A stretch of 64,000 bases of DNA, from positions 558,001-622,000 of the forward strand of contig NZ_CP046620.1 in the NCBI RefSeq assembly GCF_009931615.1, in the 5' to 3' direction. Shown one piece after another: positions 50,767 to 61,708 of this stretch (positions within the stretch are counted from its first letter, which is position 1; every line of letters begins with the position of its first letter). The DNA comes from Algicella marina (GTDB lineage: Bacteria > Pseudomonadota > Alphaproteobacteria > Rhodobacterales > Rhodobacteraceae). Both the position numbers and the translations under genes were made by a program. A model generated the notes under the pieces. It was given only the letters and a program-made list of their open reading frames with translations. It did not search any database and had not been told where the DNA came from.

Positions 50767-51933
50767 ATGCCAATCAGGAACCGCATGGCTGAAATGAAGG
50801 GCGAGATTACCGCATGGCGGCGCGACCTGCATGCCAACCCGGAACTGGGGTACGACACGCACCGGACTTCGGCGATGGTGGCCGAAAAGCTGCGTTCGTT
50901 CGGCTGTGACAAGGTGGTGGAAGGTATCGGGCGTACTGGTGTCGTTGGCCTGATCCGGGGGCAGAAGGATACGCGCGGGCATGTCGTCGGCCTGCGGGCG
51001 GACATGGATGCATTGCCGATCACCGAGGCGACGGGCAAAGAATACGCCTCCAAGGTACCCGGCAAGATGCATGCCTGCGGACATGACGGCCACACTGCAA
51101 TGCTGCTGGGGGCCGCGAAGTATCTGGCGGAAACGCGTAATTTCGACGGGTCGGTGGCCGTTGTCTTCCAGCCGGCGGAAGAGGGCGGCGCCGGGGGCGA
51201 GGCCATGGTCGAGGACGGGCTGATCGACCGGTTCCGCATCCGGGAAATCTACGGGATGCACAATGTTCCGAACAGGCCGCTGGGCAGCTTCGCCATCCGT
51301 CCCGGCGCCTTCTATGCGGCTGTCGATACGTTCGAGATCCTGGTGACGGGCAAGGGCGGACACGCGGCACGTCCGCAGATGGTGGTCGATACAACGCTGG
51401 CGGCCTCGGCTATCGTGGTGGCGTTGCAGTCGGTGGTGTCGCGCAATGCCGACCCGCAAACGGCGGCTGTGCTGTCGGTAACCAGTTTCCGCACTGAGAG
51501 CGAGGCGTTCAACGTGATCCCGGAGCGTGTGGTTCTGCGAGGCACGGCGCGCACCTTCACCAACGAGACGCGGGAGATGGTCGAAATCCGCCTCAGGAAC
51601 ATCGCCACGCTGACGGCAGAGGCGCATGGCGCGCGCGCGGATGTGAAGTGGATGCCGAGCTACCCCAGCATGATCAACCATCCACGCGAGACCGAGATCG
51701 CCGCCGATGTTGCGGAGAGATTGACTGGCGCGGTGGAGCGCAATGCACCGGCGACGACGGGTGGCGAGGACTTTTCCTACATGCTGCAGGCCTGTCCGGG
51801 GGCCTATATCCAGGTTGGCGGCGGCCCGGGGGCGGGATTGCATCACCCCGAGTACGACTTCAATGACGAGTTGATCCCGGTGGGTGCCTCCTACTGGGCG
51901 GAATTGGTCGAGGCGCGTATGCCTGCCGGGTGA
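50767..51933 (+). CDS. M20-family amidohydrolase (hippurate hydrolase-like)
   Basis: A 388-aa hydrolase. Motifs ADMDALPITEATG, HACGHDGHTAMLLGAAKYL, FQPAEEGGAGGEAMVEDG and GGEDFSYMLQACPGAYIQVGGG, plus the dimerisation domain, fit HipO/IAA-amino-acid hydrolases. It starts 3 bases after the transaldolase gene stop, so this is one operon of three. Substrate (N-acyl amino acid) cannot be fixed from sequence. Confidence 0.92.
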   Translation: MPIRNRMAEMKGEITAWRRDLHANPELGYDTHRTSAMVAEKLRSFGCDKVVEGIGRTGVVGLIRGQKDTRGHVVGLRADMDALPITEATGKEYASKVPGKMHACGHDGHTAMLLGAAKYLAETRNFDGSVAVVFQPAEEGGAGGEAMVEDGLIDRFRIREIYGMHNVPNRPLGSFAIRPGAFYAAVDTFEILVTGKGGHAARPQMVVDTTLAASAIVVALQSVVSRNADPQTAAVLSVTSFRTESEAFNVIPERVVLRGTARTFTNETREMVEIRLRNIATLTAEAHGARADVKWMPSYPSMINHPRETEIAADVAERLTGAVERNAPATTGGEDFSYMLQACPGAYIQVGGGPGAGLHHPEYDFNDELIPVGASYWAELVEARMPAG

Positions 51934-52036
51934 ACCGTTGCGCAGCGGCCGGTTGACGGCCGCAGAAGGCTGGTGCCATGCTGGTCCGACAGTCGGATTT
52001 GAGGCGGGCAGGCGATGAAGCTGCCCGGCACGTGAT

Positions 52037-52630
52037 TTGAAAATACCTTTACTGTTTCTGGTTGTCTGCCTTGCCGCCCTCGGTGCCGGTATCGTCCGGC
52101 CCGAATGGACGGAAGCGATACCGCTGGCTGCGGCAGGAGTGCTGGCAAGCGCCATACTGTTCATAAGGGCGCTGCTGCGTCGTCCGCGCGCCGCGCCGGA
52201 GAACTACGTCATCATCGATGGTTCCAACATCATGTACTGGAAGAAGGGCGTGCCGGATATCGAAACGGTGCGTGACGTGGTGCGCAGGATCTCAGCGTTG
52301 GGGTATATGCCGGGGGTGATGTTCGACGCCAATGCCGGCTATCTGCTGAAAGGCCGCTATCAGCATCACCGTGAATTCGCCCGGCACCTGAAACTGCCGG
52401 AGGCGAGCGTGATGGTGGTGCCCAAGGGGACGCCGGCGGACGCGTATATCCTGAGGGCCGCGCGTGATATGAGAGCCGTGATTGTCACCAATGACCGCTA
52501 TCGCGATTGGGCGGATGAATATCCCGAGGTGCAAACGCGCGGGCATCTGAACCGGGGTGGGTATCGTGACGGCAAACTGTGGCTGCAACTGCAGCCTCTG
52601 GACCAACCGGTGGCTGCGCGAGCAGGATAA
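52037..52630 (+). CDS. NYN/PIN-like ribonuclease with N-terminal membrane helices
   Basis: A 197-aa protein. Two hydrophobic segments (about 4-20 and 27-45) precede the NYN/Zc3h12a-like domain: YVIIDGSNIMYW (Asp about 60), YMPGVMFDANAGYLL, GTPADAYILRAARDM, VIVTNDRYRDWADEYP. These acidic residues fit the PIN-type active site. The start is TTG 52037 with a weak ribosome site; no ATG occurs before residue 66. A membrane-tethered RNase or toxin-like nuclease is plausible. Confidence 0.72.
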   Translation: MKIPLLFLVVCLAALGAGIVRPEWTEAIPLAAAGVLASAILFIRALLRRPRAAPENYVIIDGSNIMYWKKGVPDIETVRDVVRRISALGYMPGVMFDANAGYLLKGRYQHHREFARHLKLPEASVMVVPKGTPADAYILRAARDMRAVIVTNDRYRDWADEYPEVQTRGHLNRGGYRDGKLWLQLQPLDQPVAARAG

Positions 52631-52643
52631 ATTTCCCGCTGCA

Positions 52644-52670
52644 TGTCACATTCCGCTTCGCTGCCTCGTC
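52644..52670 (+). promoter_or_regulatory. ECF41-type promoter upstream of the CMD gene
   Basis: TGTCACA (52644-52650), a 16-bp spacer and CGTC (52667-52670). This is the target motif I recall for ECF41 sigma factors (TGTCACA-N16-CGTC). It lies 34 bases upstream of the CMD start and that gene's neighbour encodes an ECF41-like sigma factor. Confidence 0.8.
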
Positions 52671-52704
52671 AGAGGGGTGTCAGTTCGAAGAAGGAGACAG
52701 AGAC

Positions 52705-53166
52705 ATGACACCGAGGATGACCGATTACATGGAACGGGCGGCGGCAGGGATGAAGCCCTTGTTCACGATGGAAGCGGCGATCGGCAACTCGCCGCTGGAG
52801 CGGGAGCTTGTGCATCTGGTGAAGCTGCGGGCTTCGCAGATCAACGGCTGTGCGTTCTGCATCCATATGCACGTATCCGAAGCGCTGCGCGACGGCGACA
52901 CGCCGCTGCGCCTGCACATGCTGCCGGCGTGGCGGGAGTCGTCGCTCTACTCCCAGCGGGAGCGTGCGGCACTGGCCTGGACCGAGGCACTGACGCTGGT
53001 GGCGGAGTCGGGCGCGCCGGATGGTGACTGGCAATTGGTGGAGGCCGCCTTCGACCCCGATGAGCGGGCCTGGCTGTCACTGACGATAGGGGCGATCAAC
53101 CTTTGGAACCGGATGCAGGTGGGTTTCCGTGCCGCGCATCCGCTGGAGTTGCCGGTTGCCGCCTGA
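52705..53166 (+). CDS. Carboxymuconolactone-decarboxylase/AhpD-family protein (CxxC)
   Basis: A 153-aa AhpD-like protein: KLRASQINGCAFCIHMHVSEALRDG has the redox CxxC and His (C49, C52, H56), followed by SQRERAALAWTEALTLV and LSLTIGAINLWNRMQVGF. AAGGAG precedes the ATG. It is next to the ECF41-like sigma factor, and is the usual COE partner (carboxymuconolactone decarboxylase, oxidoreductase or epimerase) of that group. Peroxidase activity is possible. Confidence 0.9.
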   Translation: MTPRMTDYMERAAAGMKPLFTMEAAIGNSPLERELVHLVKLRASQINGCAFCIHMHVSEALRDGDTPLRLHMLPAWRESSLYSQRERAALAWTEALTLVAESGAPDGDWQLVEAAFDPDERAWLSLTIGAINLWNRMQVGFRAAHPLELPVAA

Positions 53167-53173
53167 GCCGGGG

Positions 53174-54013
53174 GTGGATGTGTTCGAGGCGCAGCGGCCG
53201 CGGCTGCTGCGTCTCGCCTACCGGATGCTCGGCTCCTCCTCTGAGGCAGAGGACGTGGTGCAGGAGGCTTGGCTGCGCTGGGACCGACAGGCGCAGGCCG
53301 AAATCGGTGAGCCGGCGGCATGGCTGACGAGGGTGGTCAGCCGCTTGTGTCTCGACATGATGAAGTCGGCGCGGTCGCGTCGGGAGAGCTATCCCGGCAT
53401 CTGGCTGCCGGAGCCGCTGGTAGAAGCCGAGGACGACGATCTGCGCGCCGACAACCTGACGCTGACGTTGATGCTGGCGCTGGAGCGGCTTTCGCCGCTG
53501 GAGCGTGCGGCTTTCCTGCTGCACGACGTGTTCGGGCAGCCACTGGACGAGGTGGCGGCGGTGGTGGAGCGCAGCCCGGAAGCGGCGCGGCAACTGGCGC
53601 GACGGGCGAGGGCGCATGTGCGGGTGGACCAGCTGCGTTACCCGGTGGCACGGGATGAAGGTGAGAATATCGTGCGGGCCTTTTTCGAGGCTTGCCGGGT
53701 GGGAGATGCGGAAGCCCTGTCCCGGATGCTGGCTGAGGGTGTGACGCTGCAGTCGGACGGTGGCGGCAAGGTTCTGGCCTATCCGAACCTGATCCGGGGG
53801 TCGAAACGGATGCTGCGGCTGCTGCTTGGCCACGCGAGCAAGTATGGCAGCGGCATGCGGTTCGAGCGGTTCGTGATGATCGACGGTCTGCCGGGATTTG
53901 TCAGTGCCATGGGCGGGCAGGTGCAGACGACAGCGCTGGATACCGAAGGCGGGAAGATCACGGCGATCTACATCACCCGAAATCCCGAAAAACTGGCGCG
54001 GGTTGTGCACTGA
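53174..54013 (+). CDS. ECF41-family RNA polymerase sigma factor with C-terminal SnoaL-like domain
   Basis: A 279-aa sigma factor of the SigJ/ECF41 type. The sigma2 region has LLRLAYRMLGSSSEAEDVVQEAWLRW. A WLPEPL linker, the sigma4 segment and a SnoaL_2-like extension with SDGGGKV and ARNPEKLARV-type end (RNPEKLARVV) follow; these are the ECF41 marks. The start is uncertain: GTG 53174 is 7 bases after the CMD stop codon. Such sigmas are autoregulated by their C-terminal domain; no anti-sigma gene is seen. Confidence 0.88.
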   Translation: MDVFEAQRPRLLRLAYRMLGSSSEAEDVVQEAWLRWDRQAQAEIGEPAAWLTRVVSRLCLDMMKSARSRRESYPGIWLPEPLVEAEDDDLRADNLTLTLMLALERLSPLERAAFLLHDVFGQPLDEVAAVVERSPEAARQLARRARAHVRVDQLRYPVARDEGENIVRAFFEACRVGDAEALSRMLAEGVTLQSDGGGKVLAYPNLIRGSKRMLRLLLGHASKYGSGMRFERFVMIDGLPGFVSAMGGQVQTTALDTEGGKITAIYITRNPEKLARVVH

Positions 54014-54020
54014 GCGGCGC

Positions 54021-54932
54021 TCAGAACGAAAACTCCGCCGCTTCCACCCGTTGGCCGAGAGTGAAGGCATCCGCCACGTGGACCATCGGTGCGAGATCGA
54101 CATCGCTGATCCCCAGAGCGATGCATTCGGCCATGCGGGCGTAGAGGCCGGCATACTCGGTGTTGCGCGGCAGCGGGTGGTCGGCACCGCCGATGCTGAG
54201 GGTCGAGCCTCCCTTGCCGAGGTGAAGGGTGCCTTCCGACGTCTCCACGTCGATGTCCCATGTTGGCGGGCCTTCCTGCAGCCAGTTGAAATGCGCCGTG
54301 GTGTTGCCGGTGAAGCGGAGGTTTGCGGCAATGGGGGTCGCGCGGTTAGCGGGGAAATCGAGTGTGGCGGCGGTGAGGTGAACCGGGTGCGGCAGGATCT
54401 CCGTGAGGATCGACAGGGCGTTGATACCGGGGTCGAAGACGCCCATGCCCCCGGGTTCGAAGACCCAGTCCTGGCCCGGATGCCATTCGCGGACGTCTTC
54501 TTGCCAGTCGATGTGCACGCGGGTGATGCGTTTGTCGGCGAGCCATTCCCTGGCAGGAGCGACACCGCAGGCGGCACGGCTGTGCCATGAGGCAAAGAGC
54601 GTCAGGCCGCGCTCCCGCGCCATCGCGGCGAGGGTATGTACCTCCGCGAGTGTCGCACCTGGAGGCTTTTCCAACATCACATGACGACCGGCCTCCAGAG
54701 CGGCCTGCGCATAGGCAAAGCGAGGCGCGGGCGGCAGACAGAGGGAGATGACAGGGATGTCGGGCCGGGTGGCCAGCATTTCCTCGATGCCGGTGAAACC
54801 CTCGACGTCCGGCACGGAGCCGGAGCGGGAAACAGTGGCTGCCAGATGCCAGTCATCGCTGGAGGCAATGGCCGGGAGGTGCTGGTCCTCGGCGATCTTG
54901 CCGATGCCGACGAGCGCGACAGGCGTGGACAT
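54021..54932 (-). CDS. Gfo/Idh/MocA oxidoreductase, galactose/L-arabinose 1-dehydrogenase type
   Basis: A 303-aa NAD(P)-dependent dehydrogenase. VALVGIGKIAEDQHLPAIA is the Rossmann start and VMLEKPPGATLAEV the conserved EKP motif. GGMGVFDPGINALSIL and HSRAACGVAPAREWL resemble D-galactose/L-arabinose 1-dehydrogenases. The start at 54932 overlaps the dehydratase stop codon by one base. It converges with the sigma factor gene. It would oxidise aldoses imported by the adjacent ChvE system. Confidence 0.82.
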   Translation of the reverse strand: MSTPVALVGIGKIAEDQHLPAIASSDDWHLAATVSRSGSVPDVEGFTGIEEMLATRPDIPVISLCLPPAPRFAYAQAALEAGRHVMLEKPPGATLAEVHTLAAMARERGLTLFASWHSRAACGVAPAREWLADKRITRVHIDWQEDVREWHPGQDWVFEPGGMGVFDPGINALSILTEILPHPVHLTAATLDFPANRATPIAANLRFTGNTTAHFNWLQEGPPTWDIDVETSEGTLHLGKGGSTLSIGGADHPLPRNTEYAGLYARMAECIALGISDVDLAPMVHVADAFTLGQRVEAAEFSF

Positions 54933-56683
54933 CAATGCGATTCCCGTGCCACTTCGTTTCCGCGACAGCCGACGAGGAAGTCGAAGTCCGCCCCGGTATC
55001 GGCGCCCATCACCCGCTCATGGTAGAGTTGGGCGTAGCCGCCATCGGGAACATCGACAGTCGGTTGCCAGGCCTTGAGACGGGCCTCCAGTTCGGCGTCC
55101 GGAATGTCGAGATGCAGGCGGCGGTTCGGAACGTCGAGTTCGATCATGTCACCGGACTGCACGACTGCCAGCGGGCCGCCGCGCGCAGCTTCGGGCGAGG
55201 TATGCAGGACGACGGTGCCGTAGGCGGTGCCGGACATGCGGGCGTCGGATATACGGATCATGTCGGTGATGCCCTTGCGCAGGACCTTGGGCGGTAATCC
55301 CATGTTGCCGACCTCGGCCATGCCGGGATAACCGCGCGGGCCGCAATTCTTGAGCACCATGATGCAGGTCTCGTCAATGTCGAGATCCTCGTCCTCGATG
55401 CGGGCCTTGTAGTCGTCGATGTCCTCGAAGACGACGGCGCGGCCCTTGTGCGTCAGCAGATGCTCGCTTGCGGCGGACGGTTTGAGGACCGCGCCGCCGG
55501 GGGCGAGGTTGCCGCGCAGGACTGCGATGCCGCCAGAGGCTGTCAGCGCCTGTTCCTTCGGCCGGATGACATCCTCGTTCCAGTTCTTGACGTCTTTCAC
55601 CTCTTCCCAGATCGAGGCGCCGGAAACGGTGATGGCCTCCTTGTGCAGGAGGCCTTCCTCACCCAGACGCTTGATAACAACGGGCAGGCCGCCGGCGTAG
55701 AAGAACTCTTCCATCAGATATTTGCCGGAAGGCATTAGGTTGACGATCGTGGGCACGTTCTGGCCGCAGCGGTCCCAGTCCTCGAGCGTGAGGTCGATAC
55801 CGACGCGGCCGGCGATGGCGAGCAGGTGCACGACGGCGTTGGTGGAGCCGCCGATGGCGCCATTGGTGCGGATGGCGTTCTCAAAGGCGTCCTTCGTCAG
55901 GATGTCTGAAGGTTTCAGGTCGTCCTTGACCATCTGCACGATGCGCCGTCCGGTAAGTTGCGCCATCATGCGGCGACGGCTGTCGACCGCCGGGATGGCG
56001 GCATTGCCGGAGAGTGCCATGCCGAGAGCCTCGGCCATGCTGGCCATCGTGCTGGCGGTGCCCATGGTGTTGCAGGAGCCGGGGGAACGGGACATGGAGG
56101 CTTCCGCCTCGACGAAATCCTCCGACGTCATCTCACCGGCCTTCACGGCTTCGGAGAACTTCCAGAGATGGGTGCCGGAGCCTACTCGCTCGCCCTGGAA
56201 ATAGCCGTTCAGCATCGGGCCGCCGGAGACGACGATGGCGGGCAGATCGACTGAGGCTGCACCCATCAGCAGGGCTGGGGTGGTCTTGTCGCACCCCGCG
56301 AGAAGGACCACGCCGTCGATGCACTTGCCGCGGATCGCCTCTTCCACATCCATCGAACAGAGGTTGCGGAACATCATGGCCGTGGGGCGCAGCGTGCTTT
56401 CGGAGGGCGAGAATACCGGGAACTCGACGGGGAAGCCGCCCGCTTCCCACACGCCGTTCTTCACCCGCTCGGCGATGTCGCGCAGATGCGCGTTGCAGGG
56501 GGTGAGTTCCGACCAGGTGTTGCAGATGCCGACGATGGGACGGCCATCAAACAGGTCGGCCGGGAAGCCCTGGTTCTTCATCCACGAGCGGTGGTAGATG
56601 GCATCCTTGGTGGAGCCCGAAAACCATTCCTGGGAGCGGAGTTTGCGGGGCCAGGTGGCTGGTTTGAAGCTGGTGGCGTCCAT
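54932..56683 (-). CDS. L-arabonate-type dehydratase (IlvD/Edd family)
   Basis: A 583-aa Fe-S dehydratase. CNTWSELTPCNAHLRDIAERVKNGVWEAGG, LLAGCDKTTPALLMGAASVDLPAIVVSGGPM, MSRSPGSCNTMGTASTMASMAEALG and RGYPGMAEVGNMGLPP are IlvD/Edd motifs. The length and the LDDPYLR-free N-terminus match L-arabonate/pentonate dehydratases. It should produce 2-keto-3-deoxy acids from aldonates. The start at 56683 gives the family N-terminus. Confidence 0.9.
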   Translation of the reverse strand: MDATSFKPATWPRKLRSQEWFSGSTKDAIYHRSWMKNQGFPADLFDGRPIVGICNTWSELTPCNAHLRDIAERVKNGVWEAGGFPVEFPVFSPSESTLRPTAMMFRNLCSMDVEEAIRGKCIDGVVLLAGCDKTTPALLMGAASVDLPAIVVSGGPMLNGYFQGERVGSGTHLWKFSEAVKAGEMTSEDFVEAEASMSRSPGSCNTMGTASTMASMAEALGMALSGNAAIPAVDSRRRMMAQLTGRRIVQMVKDDLKPSDILTKDAFENAIRTNGAIGGSTNAVVHLLAIAGRVGIDLTLEDWDRCGQNVPTIVNLMPSGKYLMEEFFYAGGLPVVIKRLGEEGLLHKEAITVSGASIWEEVKDVKNWNEDVIRPKEQALTASGGIAVLRGNLAPGGAVLKPSAASEHLLTHKGRAVVFEDIDDYKARIEDEDLDIDETCIMVLKNCGPRGYPGMAEVGNMGLPPKVLRKGITDMIRISDARMSGTAYGTVVLHTSPEAARGGPLAVVQSGDMIELDVPNRRLHLDIPDAELEARLKAWQPTVDVPDGGYAQLYHERVMGADTGADFDFLVGCRGNEVARESH

Positions 56684-56705
56684 TGTGCGCGTCCTGTTCC
56701 GGGCC

Positions 56706-57938
56706 TCAGCCCTGTTTGCTCTTGTTGTAGACATCGAAGATGACGGCGGCGAGCAGCACGAGACCCTTGATGACCTGTTGATAATCGATACCGATTCCCA
56801 TGATCGACATGCCGTTGTTCATGACGCCCATGATGAAGGCGCCGACGACGGCACCGACGATCTTGCCCACGCCGCCCGACATGGAGGCACCGCCGATGAA
56901 GACCGCGGCGATGACGTCGAGTTCGAAGGCGACGCCGGCCTTGGGTGTTGCGGTATTGAGGCGGGCGGCGAAGATGAGGCCCGCGAGTGCCGCGAGCATA
57001 CCCATGTTGACGAAGGCGAGGAAGGTGAGCCGTTCGGTCTTGATGCCAGAGAGCTTGGCCGCCTTCTCGTTGCCGCCGAGTGCGTAGATGCGACGGCCGA
57101 GCGTCGTCTTCTCCGTCAGGAAGGCGTAGACTACGGTCAGGACGCCCATTGTGATCAGCACGTTCGGCAGGCCACGGAAGGTGGAGAGCTTGTAGGAAAT
57201 GAAGACGATGGCACCGGCCACGAGAGCGTTGCGGATGACAAAGAATGCCATCGGCTCGCCAGCCATGCCATAGCGGGCGTTGCGGATGCGGGAACGGTAG
57301 CCGACCCAGACGATGGCGGCGGCGATGATGATACCGCAGGCAACTGCGAAGCCATTGACGCGTTTCGCGCCGGTGATTTCTGCCAGAAGCGCGCCGAACG
57401 GGCTGATGAAATCGGGAATGAAACCGGTGGAGAGGCGCTGAAACTCGACAGGGAAGGGGCCGACCGACTGGCCCTCGAGCAGCCAGAGCGACAGGCCGCG
57501 GAAGACGAGCATGCCCGCGAGGGTGACGATGAAGGACGGAATCCGCCAGTAGGCGATCCAGTAACCCTGCGCGGCACCGATCAGGATGCCGGTAAGGATG
57601 CAGGCGGGCGCGGCCATGAGAATGGGCCATTCCCATTGCACGATCATCACGGCCGCGAGGGCACCGACAAAGCCGACGACCGAGCCCACGGAGAGGTCGA
57701 TATGGCCCGCGACGATCACCAGCAGCATGCCCAGCGCCATGATGATGATGTAGCTGTTCTGCAGGAAAAGGTTGGTGATGTTGACTGGGCGCAGAAGGGT
57801 TCCGTCGGTCACGATCTGGAAGAAGCCCATGATAACGACCAATGCCAGCAGCATGCCGTAATCGCGGATGTGATCGGCGAGGTAGGTCTTCATCGAAGTC
57901 CTGTCAGCCGGGGCCGGGGCGTCTATCACGTCTGCCAT
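56706..57938 (-). CDS. gguB: Sugar ABC permease GguB
   Basis: A 410-aa permease with about ten hydrophobic segments. The conserved motifs IMALGMLLVIVAGHIDLSVG, FIVTLAGMLVFRG, ALGGNEKAAKLSGIKTERLTF and MNNGMSIMGIGIDYQQVIKGLVLL match GguB/XylH-type permeases. It lies 10 bases downstream of gguA in the minus-strand sugar operon. Confidence 0.92.
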   Translation of the reverse strand: MADVIDAPAPADRTSMKTYLADHIRDYGMLLALVVIMGFFQIVTDGTLLRPVNITNLFLQNSYIIIMALGMLLVIVAGHIDLSVGSVVGFVGALAAVMIVQWEWPILMAAPACILTGILIGAAQGYWIAYWRIPSFIVTLAGMLVFRGLSLWLLEGQSVGPFPVEFQRLSTGFIPDFISPFGALLAEITGAKRVNGFAVACGIIIAAAIVWVGYRSRIRNARYGMAGEPMAFFVIRNALVAGAIVFISYKLSTFRGLPNVLITMGVLTVVYAFLTEKTTLGRRIYALGGNEKAAKLSGIKTERLTFLAFVNMGMLAALAGLIFAARLNTATPKAGVAFELDVIAAVFIGGASMSGGVGKIVGAVVGAFIMGVMNNGMSIMGIGIDYQQVIKGLVLLAAVIFDVYNKSKQG

Positions 57939-57948
57939 CTACTCTCTC

Positions 57949-59469
<1,521 letters not shown>

Positions 59470-59540
59470 GTCTGGTTCTGCTTCAGGACAGCAGAGCCCG
59501 CCGCAGATGTCGCGGCGGGCCCCGGCGTTGCGTGGACAGA

Positions 59541-60608
59541 TTACTCGATCTGGTCTTTGGTGTAGTAGCCGGACCCGATCAGGATCTCTTCCCAGTTGGA
59601 GGCATCGACGGAAACCGGCTCCAGCAGATAGGAGGGAACGACGAGGACGCCGTTGTCGTAGGTTTCGGTGTCATTGATCTCCGGCTCACCGCCTTCCAGC
59701 AGAGCCTCGACCATACCGACTGTGACGCGTGCGAGTTCACGTGTGTCCTTGAAGACCGTGGAGTACTGCTCACCCGCGAGGATGGACTTCACGGACTGTA
59801 CCTCCGCATCCTGACCGGAAACGATGGGCATCGGCTGGTCGCCGGAGCCGTAGCCGACACCTTTCAGCGAGGAAAGGATACCGATGGACAGGCCATCGTA
59901 CGGCGAAAGGACGCCGTGGACGGGCTGGTCGGTATAGTGGGCGGAGAGAAGGTTATCCATCCGCGCCTGCGCAACCGCGCCATCCCAACGGAGGGTTCCG
60001 ACCGTATCCATGCCCATCTGGCCGGACTGAATGATGACAGTGCCATCGTCGATCAGCGGCTGGAGGACCGACATGGCGCCATCATAGAAGAAATAGGCGT
60101 TGTTGTCGTCCGGGCTGCCGCCGAAGAGTTCGACGTTGTAGGGGCCGTCGCCAAAGCGCTGCTTCAGGCCGTCTACGAGCGAGGTCGCCTGCTGGACGCC
60201 GACCTTGAAGTTGTCGAAGGTGGCGTAGTAGCTGACGTCGCCGCTGTCGCGGATCAGCCGGTCATAGGCAATGACGGGGATGTCGAGCGCGGCGGCGTTG
60301 GCGAGGGCATTGGACAGGGTCGTGCCGTCGATGGCCGCGATTACGAGCGCGTCGACTTCCTTGGTGATCATGTTTTCGATCTGGGCGAGCTGGTTGGGAA
60401 TGTCGTCTTCGGCATACTGAAGATCGGTCTCGTAGCCGGCGGCTTCGAACTGTTCCACCATGGACGCACCGTCGGAAATCCAGCGGGCGGAGGATTTGGT
60501 GGGCATGGCGATGCCAATGGTGCCCTTGTCCTGCGCCGCCACGGGGGCGGTAATTGCCATACCCGCAACGAGTGCCGTCGCGGCCAGGGCCGTTGTCAAA
60601 AATTTCAT
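59541..60608 (-). CDS. chvE: Sugar-binding protein ChvE
   Basis: A 355-aa periplasmic binding protein. A signal peptide ([26 protein letters not shown]) is followed by [36 protein letters not shown] and [19 protein letters not shown], which closely match ChvE. It binds aldoses (arabinose, galactose, glucose) and in agrobacteria also signals virulence via VirA; no vir genes are seen. GGGAGGACATT precedes the ATG at 60608. It is the first gene of the sugar operon. Confidence 0.94.
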   Translation of the reverse strand: MKFLTTALAATALVAGMAITAPVAAQDKGTIGIAMPTKSSARWISDGASMVEQFEAAGYETDLQYAEDDIPNQLAQIENMITKEVDALVIAAIDGTTLSNALANAAALDIPVIAYDRLIRDSGDVSYYATFDNFKVGVQQATSLVDGLKQRFGDGPYNVELFGGSPDDNNAYFFYDGAMSVLQPLIDDGTVIIQSGQMGMDTVGTLRWDGAVAQARMDNLLSAHYTDQPVHGVLSPYDGLSIGILSSLKGVGYGSGDQPMPIVSGQDAEVQSVKSILAGEQYSTVFKDTRELARVTVGMVEALLEGGEPEINDTETYDNGVLVVPSYLLEPVSVDASNWEEILIGSGYYTKDQIE

Positions 60609-60736
60609 AATGTCCTCCCAGACCCGCCTCGGTGACGGGTAAAACTTTGAACGGAGCGACTCGTTGCTTGGGCCGCTTCCTGCGGCATCATGGGCATGGG
60701 TGGACATATCAGTCAAATGCGAAAATAAGATAGAGT

Positions 60737-60754
60737 CATACCAATTTTGATATG
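60737..60754. promoter_or_regulatory. LysR-type binding site candidate in the chvE/gbpR divergent region
   Basis: CATACCAATTTTGATATG, with arms CATA and TATG around AT-rich centre. It overlaps the first candidate start codon of the LysR gene, so a GbpR-like protein could bind here and control both directions. Only a weak dyad. Confidence 0.45.
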
Positions 60755-61708
60755 AGATTCGGCATGCTCGACCAGAGATTGCATAAGGGCCTGAAGATTT
60801 CCCACATCCGGCTGCTGGCCGCAGTGCTGCAGGAGGAAAACCTGAGTGCCGCGGCGATGCGGGTGGGTATCAGCCAGCCTGCGGCGTCGCGTCTTGCCGG
60901 CGAACTCGATGCGCTGCTGGGCTGTCCACTGTATTTGCGGACGGCGCGCGGCGTGCGGCTGACGGCGGAGGGGGCGGCGCTGGCGAAGCGGGCAGCGAGG
61001 ATGCTGAGCGAGATCGATCTGGCCGGACGGGAAATCGAGGAACTGCGCAGCGGAGCCGTGGGGCGGGTGCGTGTGGGATCCGTCACCGGACCGGCGGTGG
61101 AATACGTGCTGCCGGCGATTGCGGCTTTCCGTCTGAGCCACGGACAGGTGGCGGTAGGCGTGGACGTCGGCACCAGCGATGACCTGATGCCGCGCCTGCT
61201 GGACGGGACGCTGGATTTCGCGCTGGCGCGGCGGCCCGCACATCTGCCGTCGGAAGAATTTGTTGAATTACCGCTGATTGACGAGCCGGTGGATTTCATC
61301 GTGCGTGCCGGTCATCCCTTGCTTGGACAGGGGCGGCTGCCGGTGGAGGCGGCGCTGGCTTATGAGTGGGTTCTTCCGTTCGAAAGGGCGCTGTTGCGTG
61401 AGACGGTGGAACGGGCACTGAGGGCTGAGGGGCTGGCGATGCCGGCGACGGTACTGTCCACCAGTTCCTTTCTCGCGACGCTGGCGGCAGTACGCAATTC
61501 CAACGCGGTGGCGCCGATCGCCTCTTCTGTGGCCGATGGCTTTCCGGGCAGCGAGATCCGGACCTTGCCGCTGACAATGCAGGTGCAGGTTGAGCGGTAT
61601 TCCTATTTCCAGCGGGCGGGGACGGACCTGACGCCGGCGGCGCGGGCGTTGGCACGGGATGTGATCGGCCGGTTGCAGCCGGCGCTGCTGTCTCAGATGC
61701 CGAGGTAG
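60752..61708 (+). CDS. gbpR: GbpR-like LysR transcriptional regulator
   Basis: A 318-aa LysR protein. The HTH ([40 protein letters not shown]) and the effector domain ([31 protein letters not shown]) resemble GbpR, which controls ChvE-type sugar binding proteins. The first ATG is at 60752 and another at 60764; neither has a clear ribosome site. It diverges from chvE. Its 3' end overlaps livF tail-to-tail by 16 bases. Confidence 0.88.
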   Translation: MRFGMLDQRLHKGLKISHIRLLAAVLQEENLSAAAMRVGISQPAASRLAGELDALLGCPLYLRTARGVRLTAEGAALAKRAARMLSEIDLAGREIEELRSGAVGRVRVGSVTGPAVEYVLPAIAAFRLSHGQVAVGVDVGTSDDLMPRLLDGTLDFALARRPAHLPSEEFVELPLIDEPVDFIVRAGHPLLGQGRLPVEAALAYEWVLPFERALLRETVERALRAEGLAMPATVLSTSSFLATLAAVRNSNAVAPIASSVADGFPGSEIRTLPLTMQVQVERYSYFQRAGTDLTPAARALARDVIGRLQPALLSQMPR

